Shown piece by piece: positions 26,046-35,984 of a stretch of 64,000 bases of DNA. Under the pieces are notes generated by a model. That model was not told where the DNA came from, did no database searches, and saw nothing but the letters and a program-made list of their open reading frames with translations. The translations under genes and the position numbers were made by a program. Positions within the stretch are counted from its first letter, which is position 1. Each line of letters opens with the position of its first letter. The stretch is from an uncultured Methylophilaceae bacterium (lineage in GTDB: Bacteria > Pseudomonadota > Gammaproteobacteria > Burkholderiales > Methylophilaceae), in contig CAIULB010000010.1 of the NCBI GenBank assembly GCA_903899965.1, positions 62,001 to 126,000 of the forward strand, in the 5' to 3' direction.

Positions 26046-26813
26046 ATGAAAATCGCCACCTGGAACGTTAACTCACTCAATGTGCGCTTGCCACACGTAT
26101 TGGATTGGCTCGTGGCTAACAAGCCCGATGCTTTGTGCCTGCAAGAAACCAAGCAAGAAGACAGCAAGTTTCCTTATGAGGCTTTAAAAGAAGCTGGCTA
26201 TAACGGGATTCATAGTGGACAGAAAACCTATAACGGTGTTGCTATTATTAGCCCACACAACTTAAATGAAGTGCACATGGGCATCCCCAACTTTGCAGAT
26301 GAACAAAAACGCGTGATTGCTGCGACCATTAATGGGGTTCGTATCGTGTGTGTTTATATCCCGAATGGCCAAGCAGTAGGTTCTGATAAATACGCTTATA
26401 AGCTAAGCTGGCTTCAAGCATTCACGCCTTGGCTGGCAGCTGAAATTAGTCACAATTCCAAGCTAGCCTTGTTAGGCGATTACAACATTGCACCTGAGGA
26501 TATTGATTGTCACGACCCCGCCGCATGGATAGGCCAAGTATTAGTGAGCGAACCAGAGCGAGAAGCGTTCAAAGCACTTACTCAATTGGGCTTAGAAGAT
26601 AGCTTCCGCCTATTTGAAAAAGGCGATGGTCAATTTAGTTGGTGGGATTACCGCATGGCTGGGTTTAGACGTAATTTAGGTATGCGTATAGACCATATTT
26701 TGGTCACCCCAGAACTCAGCAAAGTCAGCACTAAGAGCTATATCGACAAATCTCCACGCAAGTTAGAACGACCTAGCGACCACACGCCAGTGGTATTGGA
26801 ATTCGATATTTAA
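26046..26813 (+). CDS. xthA: Exodeoxyribonuclease III
   Basis: An AP endonuclease/3'-exonuclease of base excision repair, 255 residues. The catalytic motifs are NVNSLNVR, CLQETK, LGDYNIAP, RIDHILV and RPSDHTPVV. It is translated from an ATG 1 base after prlC and overlaps the methyltransferase gene by one base, so the three form one operon. Confidence 0.95.
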   Translation: MKIATWNVNSLNVRLPHVLDWLVANKPDALCLQETKQEDSKFPYEALKEAGYNGIHSGQKTYNGVAIISPHNLNEVHMGIPNFADEQKRVIAATINGVRIVCVYIPNGQAVGSDKYAYKLSWLQAFTPWLAAEISHNSKLALLGDYNIAPEDIDCHDPAAWIGQVLVSEPEREAFKALTQLGLEDSFRLFEKGDGQFSWWDYRMAGFRRNLGMRIDHILVTPELSKVSTKSYIDKSPRKLERPSDHTPVVLEFDI

Positions 26814-27958
26814 TGACGATTAGTTGGGTAGAAGGTGGTACAACACTTAGCGCACGCTGGCAATCCGAAGCTGGCGTTGCTGCGCCCAGACGAGTATTGA
26901 TTGTAGACGACACCATCAATGCAGATACCGCATACAGACTTGCTTGCGAAGGCACGGCGATGCTCTGGCGAGGTGACTTTCACAATGCGCGCCAACTATT
27001 ACAAGCGATGGCAAAACGCTGCGGCCTAAAGAAAACATCTAAAAAAAACAAACAAGAAACAGCACCAATAGACCTTAAGCAAGCGTTCAATTTACACCGT
27101 GTTATACAAGCACAACGCGCTAGAATTCTGGGAATGTTACTGATCGAGGTGGGTGAAGGTTATAAAATTTCACTTAAACGCGCACCAGATTTTAGCCAAG
27201 CTTGTTTAGAATCTTACGGTCAATTCACCAGCCCATTTGTCGTTTCATTGCGTGAGCTACAAGGCTTAGTGGGCGCACATGAATGGCGCAAAAAAGGCGT
27301 CCCAATTGAAGTGTTGGGCGCAAACATTCATCCGCATTACGGCGTATTTTCACCAATACGTGGTGAGTATTTAGATCTGCTCGCAACAGCACCTTTGCCG
27401 AGCACCGAGCTTGCTTTTGATATAGGCACTGGTACTGGAGTTATTTCAGCCTTACTCGCTAAACGCGGCATCAAAAAAATCATCGCAACAGATCAAGACT
27501 CACGCGCCATCAAATGTGCTCAGGAAAATATCTCGCGACTTGGCTTGCAAAAGCAAATCACACTCATACAAACCAATATGTTTCCCGAAGGCAAAGCACC
27601 GCTAGTTGTATGTAACCCACCGTGGTTGCCAGCCAAGCCAAGCTCGCCGATTGAATATGCCGTCTACGACCCTGAAAGTAAGATGCTATTAGCTTTTCTA
27701 AATGGCTTAAAAGTGCATCTTAGTGATGACGGTGAGGGCTGGTTGATTATGTCTGACTTTGCAGAGCATTTGGGATTAAGGGGCAAAGATGAACTTAGGA
27801 ATTCAATTGAAAAAGCAGGCTTAAATGTAGAAGAAAAGCTTGATATCAAGCCAAAACATGGCAAGGTAACGAATGAAACAGACCCATTACATCAAGCTAG
27901 AAAATCAGAAATCACTTCGCTTTGGCGCTTAAAAATCCAAAAAGGCTTGAAAAGCTAA
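26813..27958 (+). CDS. Class I SAM-dependent methyltransferase
   Basis: A 381-residue protein. An N-terminal region of about 180 residues has no clear motif. The Rossmann methyltransferase domain starts at FDIGTGTGVISALLAKRG (SAM binding) and contains VVCNPPWLPA, the NPPx motif of N-methyltransferases acting on rRNA or protein glutamine (RlmG/PrmC-like architecture). The exact substrate cannot be read from sequence. It shares an operon with prlC and xthA. Confidence 0.82.
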   Translation: MTISWVEGGTTLSARWQSEAGVAAPRRVLIVDDTINADTAYRLACEGTAMLWRGDFHNARQLLQAMAKRCGLKKTSKKNKQETAPIDLKQAFNLHRVIQAQRARILGMLLIEVGEGYKISLKRAPDFSQACLESYGQFTSPFVVSLRELQGLVGAHEWRKKGVPIEVLGANIHPHYGVFSPIRGEYLDLLATAPLPSTELAFDIGTGTGVISALLAKRGIKKIIATDQDSRAIKCAQENISRLGLQKQITLIQTNMFPEGKAPLVVCNPPWLPAKPSSPIEYAVYDPESKMLLAFLNGLKVHLSDDGEGWLIMSDFAEHLGLRGKDELRNSIEKAGLNVEEKLDIKPKHGKVTNETDPLHQARKSEITSLWRLKIQKGLKS

Positions 27959-27967
27959 GTAATAAAA

Positions 27968-29245
27968 CTACTTGGTTTTAATTCCTAATTGCTTAAGCTT
28001 GCGATATAAATGCGTACGCTCAAGCTCTACCGCTTCCGCCACACGGCTCATATTCTTATCCGCTTTTTGGATGTGATGCTCAAAATATAAACGCTCAAAT
28101 TGATCTCTCGCTTCTCGCAAAGGTTGGTCTAAATCAATAGGCAAACCATTGGCTTTTGGAATCGATTGCTCAGTGACCGCCGTTTGCAGTGGTGCAAACT
28201 GTTCCATTACACGGTTCACATCATCTAAACTGATTTTTTCGCCAAGACTCGTCTGCATCAAATTACGAATCACACTATCTAGCTGAGTTAAATTACCAGG
28301 CCAATCTGCGTTTCTCAACATGTTAAGCGCAGCTATTTCAAACTCTCGGTAAGGCGAAGCCGTAGTTTCAACCAAAAGAAAAGCCATCGCTCGAACCAAA
28401 TCAGGAATATCTTCTCGATGATCTGCCAAGCTAGGAATGCGTAATGTACTGACCGACAAAGTTTGCAGTAAGCCATTGTCAAAACTACCTTCTGTGACCT
28501 TGTCGGGTAATGGTTGTGAAGTCCCACATACCACACGCGTCCCATATTTTTCAGCCTTCGCTAATAAAACCATGAGACCTTTTTGCTGTGTTTTATCTAA
28601 ATCAGCAACCTCTGGAATAAATAAAGCGCCTTCACGCAATTGCTCCAAAATATCTAGCGGTGCATCGGCAAGTCGTTGGAAATCAAGAAGCTCCATCCAA
28701 GGAGTATTCGCCTGATGTAAAAACTTGGCACAGAGTTCTGCGCCGCTTCCTTTTTCGCCTATCAACAACAAAGGCGCTTTGCTCATGCTGATTTGCTCTA
28801 AACGCTGACGCAACTCGTTTATTACAGAACTTTTACCAAGGCTTAACAGGCTCATGTCAGACTTTGGTAGTTGCTCACTATGTTTAAGTGCAGCGGTCAC
28901 AGTTTTCAGTAACTTCTGTAACGCGATTGGTTTTTCTAAGAAATCGAAAGCACCTATACGCGTCGCTTCCACGGCGGTATCTATGGTGCCATGGCCTGAC
29001 ATCATGACAACGGGCATAGTCAACATCCCACCAGTACCCCACTCTTTAAGTAGAGTAATGCCGTCACAATCAGGCATCCAAATATCAAGCAATACCACAT
29101 CTGGGCGTGTATGTTGGCGATACTCCCTAGCCTCGGCTGCATTTTCAGCGAGCATCACTTGATAGCCCTCATCCTGCAAAATATCTCTTAACAGCTCGCG
29201 GATACCAATTTCATCATCCACGACTAACACTTGTCTTGCGGTCAT
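27968..29245 (-). CDS. ntrX: NtrX-like response regulator with degenerate AAA+ domain
   Basis: A partner of NtrY, 425 residues. The receiver domain (1-120) is intact: D10/D11, phosphorylation site D54 and K105 in LEKP. A Fis-type HTH closes the protein (MSRVAEAVELERTHLYRKLKQLG). The central domain is damaged. Walker A reads GEKGSGAE (163-170), with Ala replacing the essential Lys. The Walker B region reads LFIPEVADL, with Pro replacing the Asp. The whole GAFTGA loop that contacts sigma-54 is absent. It cannot work as an ordinary sigma-54 activator and probably acts as a phosphorylation-controlled DNA-binding protein. It overlaps ntrY by 4 bases. Confidence 0.9.
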   Translation of the reverse strand: MTARQVLVVDDEIGIRELLRDILQDEGYQVMLAENAAEAREYRQHTRPDVVLLDIWMPDCDGITLLKEWGTGGMLTMPVVMMSGHGTIDTAVEATRIGAFDFLEKPIALQKLLKTVTAALKHSEQLPKSDMSLLSLGKSSVINELRQRLEQISMSKAPLLLIGEKGSGAELCAKFLHQANTPWMELLDFQRLADAPLDILEQLREGALFIPEVADLDKTQQKGLMVLLAKAEKYGTRVVCGTSQPLPDKVTEGSFDNGLLQTLSVSTLRIPSLADHREDIPDLVRAMAFLLVETTASPYREFEIAALNMLRNADWPGNLTQLDSVIRNLMQTSLGEKISLDDVNRVMEQFAPLQTAVTEQSIPKANGLPIDLDQPLREARDQFERLYFEHHIQKADKNMSRVAEAVELERTHLYRKLKQLGIKTK

Positions 29246-31413
29246 GCTTGCTCTACCTTTTTGCGTTTGACGCTTTTTTCTTTAGATGCCAGGAGATGAA
29301 TTGGAAGGGTTACAACTACCACGGCTCCTGTTTCATTTGAGGTATCCACCTTAATATTCTCGATGCCGATTGTACCTTGATGCTCCTCTACAATTTTCTT
29401 CACAATCGCTAGACCCAAACCAGTTCCATGACGCTTGGTTGTCATGTAAGGCTCAAAAGCACGCGACAAAATATCAACAGGGAAACCAGCGCCGTTGTCT
29501 GTCACCATCAAATATACTTGGTTAGCTTTTTTTAATGTTGCCACTTCAATTCTTGGCGCTTTCACTCCATCTAAAGCATCTTGTGCGTTTTGTAATAAAT
29601 TATGCAGTACTTGACGTAGCATAGTTGCATCGCCCAACACATCAAGTGCTTGGTCTGCCAAATTTACTTTAAGACTAATACCAGGTGGCTCATATAAATC
29701 CAATACGTCCTGCACTAGCTTGTTAAAATCTAAATGTGTTAAATTAAGTACTGGTGCGCGGGCATATTCACTAAATTCGTTGACCATCGTTTTCATGGCA
29801 TCGACTTGCGCAACAATCGTACCTGTTGCACGCTTCAGCATTTCGCTATCAGCCTCATCTAATTTAGATGAAAGCTTGTGCTCAATACGCTCCGCAGACA
29901 ATTGAATTGGCGTAAGTGGATTTTTAATCTCATGGGCCAAACGTCTTGCCACTTCCCCCCAAGCTGCGTCGCGTTGGGCCTGAACCATAGTGGTAATATC
30001 ATCAAACACGACCAAATATCCGCTATCAGCACTGTATGGTAAACGTGTACCTCGCAACAAAAGCGTACGTTGACCTTGTGTGGTAACCACTTCCATTTCC
30101 GCTTGCCAGTCGCTCACCTTACTTTCGTTAGCATTTTGCAAGATGGCATCAGTGAGATTTTTTAAGTTTGGGAATTCTTGACCGACTTTCTCAAAATGAT
30201 GCCCAGAGAAATGGCCAAGTACAACACCCAAAATATTCGAAGCAGTCATGTTATACGTTCGGAGCTCACCCTTATCATTGAGGGCCAAAACACCAGATGA
30301 CAAGTGTGCCAAAATGGTTTCTAAATAACCGCGCGCGGCTTCAACTCTCGATCTGTTTCGTTCTGCAGCTTGCTTTGCTTCGCCAAGTTGTTTGGTCATA
30401 CTATTGAAAGACTGGACTAACACACCAAGCTCATCGTTACCATGCACCGGAAGCACTGTTTCATAGTCACCGCGGGCAATCGCTGTTGTTCCATCAGCCA
30501 ATACTCCAAGTGGTGCAGACAATCGACGACTCAATACAAAAGCAACTGAGACAGCAGTAAGCATTGCTAACATTAATACTAAGGTTAGAGTTAAAGCGAA
30601 AACTTGCTTCATTGATTCACGACTCAATGAAAGCTCTTGATAGTCCTGATAGACGTTTTGTACAGCTTCAGCTGTATTTGAAAGCTGTTTAGGAACCGGT
30701 TGTAACAGCTGCAAAATTCGCGTTTCGCCACCGATATCATTCATATTGACAGGAATAAGTGCGCGAAGATACAAGCCCTTACCAGTAATAGGTTCGATGA
30801 TACCAAAATCTCTCTGACGCGCCTGTCTAAGCTGGTCCAAGCTTGGTGTATCTGGTAAAAATGTCGTTGCGTCATTACTAGAGAAAGCGAGAATTTTTCC
30901 TTGCATTGTGAGTAAAACAGCATCTTGCACACCGCTCTTCTCACGCAAATCATTTAGCACAGTAAGCTGAGAGTTGGTTGGTTGGAACGCAAGATTTAAA
31001 GCCATGCTGTCGCCTTTTTGCTTAAGGTCAGCCAACATAGTATCTAGTGAACTTTGCCCTAATCGTACCCCGCCCTCCAAGGCCGCTTCAACTTTGACGT
31101 TAAACCAAGACTCAATAGAGTGCGTTAGAAAATTCACGGAAACAGCATAAACAATTACACCGGGTGTAATTGCCATCAAAGCAAATGCGCCCAAAAGTCT
31201 TAAAGTAAGGCGACTGCCGATTACTCGCGCACGTATTTGTTTAAAAAGACGGGATAGCTGAAACGCGATAATGAACAGCAAGGCACTGGCAAAAGCGATA
31301 TTGAGACCTAACAATAAGGTGTAATCAGCCCCTGAAACACTACTTCCTGCTTGGGAAAGCAGATAAAGCAATCCGCCACCAAGTATCGCAGTCATCAGAA
31401 CAATATATCGCAT
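29242..31413 (-). CDS. ntrY: NtrY-like sensor histidine kinase
   Basis: A membrane histidine kinase of 723 residues. N-terminal transmembrane helices (about 3-60 and 75-105), an extracytoplasmic region to about 265, another helix (VFALTLTLVLMLAMLTAVSVA), a HAMP domain (about 290-345) and a PAS-like domain (about 355-465). HisKA carries its His in RRLAHEIKNPLTPIQLS, and HATPase has VTDNGAGFP and GTGLGLAIVKKI. It phosphorylates NtrX. In other bacteria the pair responds to nitrogen or redox state; the signal here is unknown. It follows the DUF4390 gene by 15 bases. Confidence 0.92.
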   Translation of the reverse strand: MRYIVLMTAILGGGLLYLLSQAGSSVSGADYTLLLGLNIAFASALLFIIAFQLSRLFKQIRARVIGSRLTLRLLGAFALMAITPGVIVYAVSVNFLTHSIESWFNVKVEAALEGGVRLGQSSLDTMLADLKQKGDSMALNLAFQPTNSQLTVLNDLREKSGVQDAVLLTMQGKILAFSSNDATTFLPDTPSLDQLRQARQRDFGIIEPITGKGLYLRALIPVNMNDIGGETRILQLLQPVPKQLSNTAEAVQNVYQDYQELSLSRESMKQVFALTLTLVLMLAMLTAVSVAFVLSRRLSAPLGVLADGTTAIARGDYETVLPVHGNDELGVLVQSFNSMTKQLGEAKQAAERNRSRVEAARGYLETILAHLSSGVLALNDKGELRTYNMTASNILGVVLGHFSGHHFEKVGQEFPNLKNLTDAILQNANESKVSDWQAEMEVVTTQGQRTLLLRGTRLPYSADSGYLVVFDDITTMVQAQRDAAWGEVARRLAHEIKNPLTPIQLSAERIEHKLSSKLDEADSEMLKRATGTIVAQVDAMKTMVNEFSEYARAPVLNLTHLDFNKLVQDVLDLYEPPGISLKVNLADQALDVLGDATMLRQVLHNLLQNAQDALDGVKAPRIEVATLKKANQVYLMVTDNGAGFPVDILSRAFEPYMTTKRHGTGLGLAIVKKIVEEHQGTIGIENIKVDTSNETGAVVVVTLPIHLLASKEKSVKRKKVEQA

Positions 31414-31428
31414 CAGTAATTACTCACC

Positions 31429-32004
31429 CTAAAATGCAAAGACTGGCGTCCAGCGATATCGTTCAGATGCAATATTCCAATCATCCGAACCAATTGCTTC
31501 AACCTGAACTGGCTTGGGTAATTTTGTCTGGTCTAAACGTACTTTGATAGCGGCCAAATACACATCGCCTTTTTTAAGCAATTTTTTATCAACTACTGAC
31601 CAAAATTTAATATTAGAAATTTCTTCTTTGGCTTGTTGAATGGAAGCAAATGATTGTTGGCGGCCATTACGATTTACCAAGTACTGCCGAGAGAGAGCGT
31701 GATAACTTAATGTAAGGTATTGAGACTGTGTGATAATTTCATCATCAAACCAATATTTTCTTGGAGCGCTAAGCTGGAACTCAATTAAGAAAGTCAGCGG
31801 AACGCCTTTATTTAAAGCATCCTCAATGGCTGGACTTAGTACAATATCAAAATCTGTACTGAGTGCGTAACTATCTTCTGCCGCTAACAACTCCGCACTT
31901 TTAATATGAATAGCACTACTCGCCGCAACAGCAATCGGCGCAAACGCTATAAGTAGCGTCAAAATAATAGTCTGAAGAGACTTAATGCTTTTGTAATAAG
32001 GCAT
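31429..32004 (-). CDS. DUF4390 envelope protein
   Basis: About 191 residues, starting MPYYKSIKSLQTIILTLLIAF, a signal peptide or membrane anchor ending near APIAVAA. A periplasmic domain with SAPRKYWFDDEIITQSQYLTLSYHALSRQYLVNR, matching the DUF4390 family found between rsmB and ntrY in betaproteobacteria, follows. The start at 32004 overlaps the rsmB 3' end by 23 bases; upstream in-frame starts at 32019 and 32046 overlap it further. Function is unknown, but conserved linkage to ntrYX suggests an accessory role. Confidence 0.82.
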   Translation of the reverse strand: MPYYKSIKSLQTIILTLLIAFAPIAVAASSAIHIKSAELLAAEDSYALSTDFDIVLSPAIEDALNKGVPLTFLIEFQLSAPRKYWFDDEIITQSQYLTLSYHALSRQYLVNRNGRQQSFASIQQAKEEISNIKFWSVVDKKLLKKGDVYLAAIKVRLDQTKLPKPVQVEAIGSDDWNIASERYRWTPVFAF

Positions 32005-33268
32005 AAAATAAACCATCATGCTGAGCAGTCGGTTGTAATTGTCCATTCTTTAAAGCTAAGCCTGCCAAGGGTTCGTTCAAAGGCAATTGCTGCGCATCTA
32101 AATGTGTCTTTAAAAAATTATCAATCTGACGTTGGTTCTCTTCTTGAAACACTGAACACGTCACATAAAGCAATTTACCACCCTTTACCAACGCCTGCCA
32201 CAAAGAAGGCAATATCAATGCTTGTTGTCTAGTAAAGGAACTAATATCCGCTTCGCGGCGCAGCCATTTAATATCAACGTGACGTCTAACAATGCCAGAA
32301 GCCGTGCATGGCACATCCGCCAAAATTCGATCAAATGGTTTTCCATCCCACCAATCTGTAGCCTTTCCTGCATCGCCGACTAATAAAGTGGCTTTTAGAT
32401 TTAAGCGGTCGAGATTACTTTTTGTACGGGCAATCCGCGTCGCATCATTATCAACCGCGACCAAATCTACATCGGCCAACTCTAGAATCTGACCCGTTTT
32501 TCCACCTGGCGCACAACAGGTGTCTAGCACTCGCTGCCCATCCTTCAAGTCCAACGCATAGCCAGCAATTTGCGCAGCATAATCTTGTACTGAAGCTTCG
32601 CCAGCACCAAAGCCAGGAATTCGATCTACTGGAACAGGTTTTTCTAAGGTCACTGCATTTGCCCCCAAAGCCATGGTAGCAATTCCATCCATATTCAGTT
32701 TGGCGACAAAGTCTACCGCTGAAATTTGTCGCTGATTCACCCGTAAGGTCATCGGAGGATGTTGATTGCCTGCCTCAAGCATGCTCTGCCAACTTTCTGG
32801 ATATTGATGCTTAAGCTTGGTTATCCACCAAGTTGGATAGGAGTAAGTTGCGAATTCGTTACCCTCAAGATTGGCGAGCAATTCAGCTTGTTGGCGAAGA
32901 AAGTTACGCAAGACACCATTCACCAGACCTTTAGCCCAGGTTTTTTTAGATACCCCTGCCGCCGCCTTAACTGCTTGGTCAACAACAGTGTGGGATGCCG
33001 CTTTGTCGTATTGAAGTTGATAAACAGCGACTAATAACAAACACTGTAATTTGGCATCATCTAATGGCTTTTGTAATAGCTGATCCAATAAAGCTTCTAT
33101 CGTGCCGTAGAAACGCAAAGTGCCATAACTCAAGTCTTGAGCCACTGCACGCTGTTGTGGCGTAATGTTTTGATACCTTGCAAATAGGCTTTCTAAAACC
33201 ACACCTAAATTACGACCTGCAAAGACTTGTCCGATTGCTTCTGCAGCAATCTGCTGTGAGATATGCAC
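31982..33268 (-). CDS. rsmB: 16S rRNA m5C967 methyltransferase RsmB
   Basis: 428 residues. An N-terminal NusB-like domain (1-140) and a Rossmann methyltransferase domain (VLDTCCAPGGKTGQILEL for SAM) with two catalytic cysteines in DVPCTASGIVRRH and YVTCSVFQEEN. It methylates 16S rRNA at C967. It lies in the conserved def-fmt-rsmB order. Confidence 0.95.
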   Translation of the reverse strand: MHISQQIAAEAIGQVFAGRNLGVVLESLFARYQNITPQQRAVAQDLSYGTLRFYGTIEALLDQLLQKPLDDAKLQCLLLVAVYQLQYDKAASHTVVDQAVKAAAGVSKKTWAKGLVNGVLRNFLRQQAELLANLEGNEFATYSYPTWWITKLKHQYPESWQSMLEAGNQHPPMTLRVNQRQISAVDFVAKLNMDGIATMALGANAVTLEKPVPVDRIPGFGAGEASVQDYAAQIAGYALDLKDGQRVLDTCCAPGGKTGQILELADVDLVAVDNDATRIARTKSNLDRLNLKATLLVGDAGKATDWWDGKPFDRILADVPCTASGIVRRHVDIKWLRREADISSFTRQQALILPSLWQALVKGGKLLYVTCSVFQEENQRQIDNFLKTHLDAQQLPLNEPLAGLALKNGQLQPTAQHDGLFYALLQKH

Positions 33269-33308
33269 GTGTTATTTAACCAATCTCATCGAAATGTAAA
33301 ACTTAAAT

Positions 33309-34247
33309 TTATTCAAAATACTGACCGACCTTCAAGTCATGCCCAACTACAAAATCTTTGGCTTTTAAACGATTCCCACCAGGCAATTGTAACTCCTCTA
33401 TTGTCAGCACGCCGCTACCACATGCCACCTTAATAGCAGAACCGACTTCCAATACAACGCCTGGTTTTTCATTGACAAAATCACTAGCAGAAGTCGCCAT
33501 CCAAATTCGACATACTTCGCCATTTAGCATCGCATGCGCAACAGGAAAGGGATTAAAGGCGCGCACTTGGCGTGAAATCAAATCTGCAGAATTCGACCAA
33601 TCAATACTGGCTTCAGCCTTCTGCAATTTTGCAGCATAAGTAACTAAAGAATCATCCTGCTGGACTGATGACAGACCCCCACTCTCAGCCAACTGCCTCA
33701 TGGCATCAACCATCAAATCCGCCCCCATTTTGGCCAATTCATCATGCAAAGATTGCGTCGTATCACGCTCACCTATGGCCAAAACACCCTTTGAAACCAT
33801 CGCACCAGCATCGAGCGCTGGTACCACTTCCATAATTGTCACCCCAGTTTCAGCATCCCCCGCTAACAAAGAGCGATGGATTGGCGCAGCACCACGCCAG
33901 CGTGGCAACAATGAGGCATGAATGTTATAACAGCCGAAACGGGGCATTTCTAGCACGTTAGTTGGGATAATTAAGCCGTAAGCCGCAACAATCATCACGT
34001 CAGCGTTGACATCCGCTATGTGCGATTGCACATCCACATCCTTCAAGGTTTCTGGCTGAAAAATTTCAATTTGATGCTGCGTAGCCAATTCTTTAACAGG
34101 GCTAGCCTTTAGCTTCATTCCTCTCCCAGAGGGTCTATCAGGCTGAGTAAGCACTAGCTTTACATCACATCCAGCTTCTATAAGCGCAGCCAAAGCTGGC
34201 ACTGCAAAATCAGGCGTACCTGCAAAAATGATTTTTAATGGCGTCAT
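33309..34247 (-). CDS. fmt: Methionyl-tRNA formyltransferase
   Basis: Formylates Met-tRNAi for initiation. The start MTPLKIIFAGTPDFAVPAL at 34247 is chosen over a longer frame beginning inside def. The formyl-transfer domain has IHASLLPRWRGAAPIHRSLLAGD and the C-terminal OB-like domain ends near QLPGGNRLKAKDFVVGH. 312 residues, normal length. There is only one base between the def stop and this ATG. Confidence 0.96.
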   Translation of the reverse strand: MTPLKIIFAGTPDFAVPALAALIEAGCDVKLVLTQPDRPSGRGMKLKASPVKELATQHQIEIFQPETLKDVDVQSHIADVNADVMIVAAYGLIIPTNVLEMPRFGCYNIHASLLPRWRGAAPIHRSLLAGDAETGVTIMEVVPALDAGAMVSKGVLAIGERDTTQSLHDELAKMGADLMVDAMRQLAESGGLSSVQQDDSLVTYAAKLQKAEASIDWSNSADLISRQVRAFNPFPVAHAMLNGEVCRIWMATSASDFVNEKPGVVLEVGSAIKVACGSGVLTIEELQLPGGNRLKAKDFVVGHDLKVGQYFE

Positions 34248-34248
34248 C

Positions 34249-34749
34249 TTATCGACCACGCTGCATCTTCTGCATTTTGGTTTTAATACGGTTCTGTTTA
34301 AGCGGAGATAAATACTGCACGAAAACTTTACCAAGCAAATGATCCATCTCATGTTGGATACAAACCGCCATTAAACCATCAGCTTCCAATGTAAAAGGCT
34401 TCCCATTTCGGTCCAAAGCTTCAATCACAACCGTCTCGGCACGCGTAACATTTTCATACACTCCGGGAACAGACAAACAGCCTTCTTCATATTCTTGGGT
34501 GCCAGTTTTTGTTTTAACTTTAGGGTTGATAAACACCTGTAGTTTATTTTTAGCCTCGCTGGTATCAATCACGATAATTTGTAGATGCACATCCACCTGA
34601 GTTGCAGCCAAGCCTATCCCTGGAGCATCGTACATAGTCTCAGCCATGTCATCGATTAAACGCTGAATTTTTGCATCCACTTGCGACACGGGTTTGGCCA
34701 CTGTATACAAACGTGCGTCTGGATAATTAAGTATGTCTAAAATTGCCAT
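34249..34749 (-). CDS. def: Peptide deformylase
   Basis: Removes the formyl group from nascent proteins. 166 residues with all three motifs: [16 protein letters not shown] (metal-ligand Cys) and [12 protein letters not shown] (HExxH-type metal site). First gene of the minus-strand cluster; dprA diverges upstream. Confidence 0.97.
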   Translation of the reverse strand: MAILDILNYPDARLYTVAKPVSQVDAKIQRLIDDMAETMYDAPGIGLAATQVDVHLQIIVIDTSEAKNKLQVFINPKVKTKTGTQEYEEGCLSVPGVYENVTRAETVVIEALDRNGKPFTLEADGLMAVCIQHEMDHLLGKVFVQYLSPLKQNRIKTKMQKMQRGR

Positions 34750-34881
34750 ATCAATAAATCACCGTAGTAGCTTGTTTTCTATATAAATCAAGTGCAAAAT
34801 TTTGAATTTACTGCACTAAAAAATTTTAAAATTATCAGCTTATTGAACCGAATATAAACATCTACGCTATTATAACCCTGC

Positions 34882-35784
34882 ATGACTACCCAAGACACTA
34901 ATGAAGCCGCAATATGGATATGCCTGCAACAAATTCCTGGATTGAATAGCCAAGGAATCTGCAAGCTACTAAGCCAATTTGGGAGCCCTGAAAGTATCTT
35001 TGCAGCCCCTCATCAAGCACTCAAACAAGTTGTATCTGACGCCATATCCAACTTAATCAAAAAAGGCCCCGACCTAGAAGCGATCGAGCCAAGCCTGCAA
35101 TGGCTACAAAAAGATGGCAACCATCTGATTACCCTTGCTGACGCACATTACCCTCAAGCGCTTTTAGAGATTCCAGACCCACCGCCTGTGCTTTATGCAA
35201 AAGGCGATTTAAGTTGCTTAACCATGCCGGCGATAGCGATGGTGGGCAGTCGAAATGCATCGGCACAAGGGGAGAAAAATGCGGAAGAGTTTGCTTATGC
35301 TTTAAGTAGGCAAGGACTCTGCATCATCAGTGGCATGGCGCTTGGAATTGATGGCGCGGCACATCGTGGCGCACTAAAACACGAAAACGGCAAAACAATT
35401 GCAGTGGTTGGCACAGGCTTGGATATTGTCTATCCAAGCAAACATCGCGAGCTCGCTCATAAGATTGTCGCTCAAGGCTTAGTAATATCAGAATATTCGA
35501 TCGGCACTCCATCGCGCCCTGAAAACTTCCCTCGAAGAAATCGCATTATTAGCGGATTAAGCTTAGGATGTTTAGTGGTTGAAGCCAATACACCAAGCGG
35601 CTCACTCATCACTGCCAAATGCGCTACAGAACAAGGTCGTGAAGTGTTCGCAATCCCGGGCTCCATTCATTCCCCAACGTCTAGGGGCTGTCATGCACTG
35701 ATTAAACAAGGTGCTAAATTAGTCGATTGCATCAGAGATATCACTGATGAATTAGCGCCACATCTCACGCATTTAGTTAGCTAA
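34882..35784 (+). CDS. dprA: DNA-processing protein DprA
   Basis: Loads RecA on incoming single-stranded DNA in natural transformation. 300 residues: a SAM-like N-terminal domain (WICLQQIPGLNSQGICKLL) and the Rossmann core (AMVGSRNASAQGEKNAEEFA, IISGMALGIDGAAHRGAL, VFAIPGSIHSP). The C-terminal winged-helix domain found in many Gram-negative DprA proteins (about 360-380 residues) is absent. The short form is known and functional in other bacteria. smg follows, the usual order. Confidence 0.93.
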   Translation: MTTQDTNEAAIWICLQQIPGLNSQGICKLLSQFGSPESIFAAPHQALKQVVSDAISNLIKKGPDLEAIEPSLQWLQKDGNHLITLADAHYPQALLEIPDPPPVLYAKGDLSCLTMPAIAMVGSRNASAQGEKNAEEFAYALSRQGLCIISGMALGIDGAAHRGALKHENGKTIAVVGTGLDIVYPSKHRELAHKIVAQGLVISEYSIGTPSRPENFPRRNRIISGLSLGCLVVEANTPSGSLITAKCATEQGREVFAIPGSIHSPTSRGCHALIKQGAKLVDCIRDITDELAPHLTHLVS

Positions 35785-35984
35785 AGTCTTACTTGATTTA
35801 AGGCAATCCGACCCCATTAATATGGAGTCGATGATTGGGCTTGCCAACTTGACGAGCGAAGCGCTTTCGGCCACACTGTAAGTGCTGGAGTTAAAAAAAT
35901 AAAATAGCTTCTCTACCAGAAGGTCGTTATCAGCGTACCGGCTAACTGAATAAATTTGACCATATAAATTTGATAGGAGAATCT

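Noticed and set aside
34248-34352. Long N-terminal extension of Fmt reading into def
   Set aside because: The extension has no similarity to the family and lies in the def coding region on the same strand.
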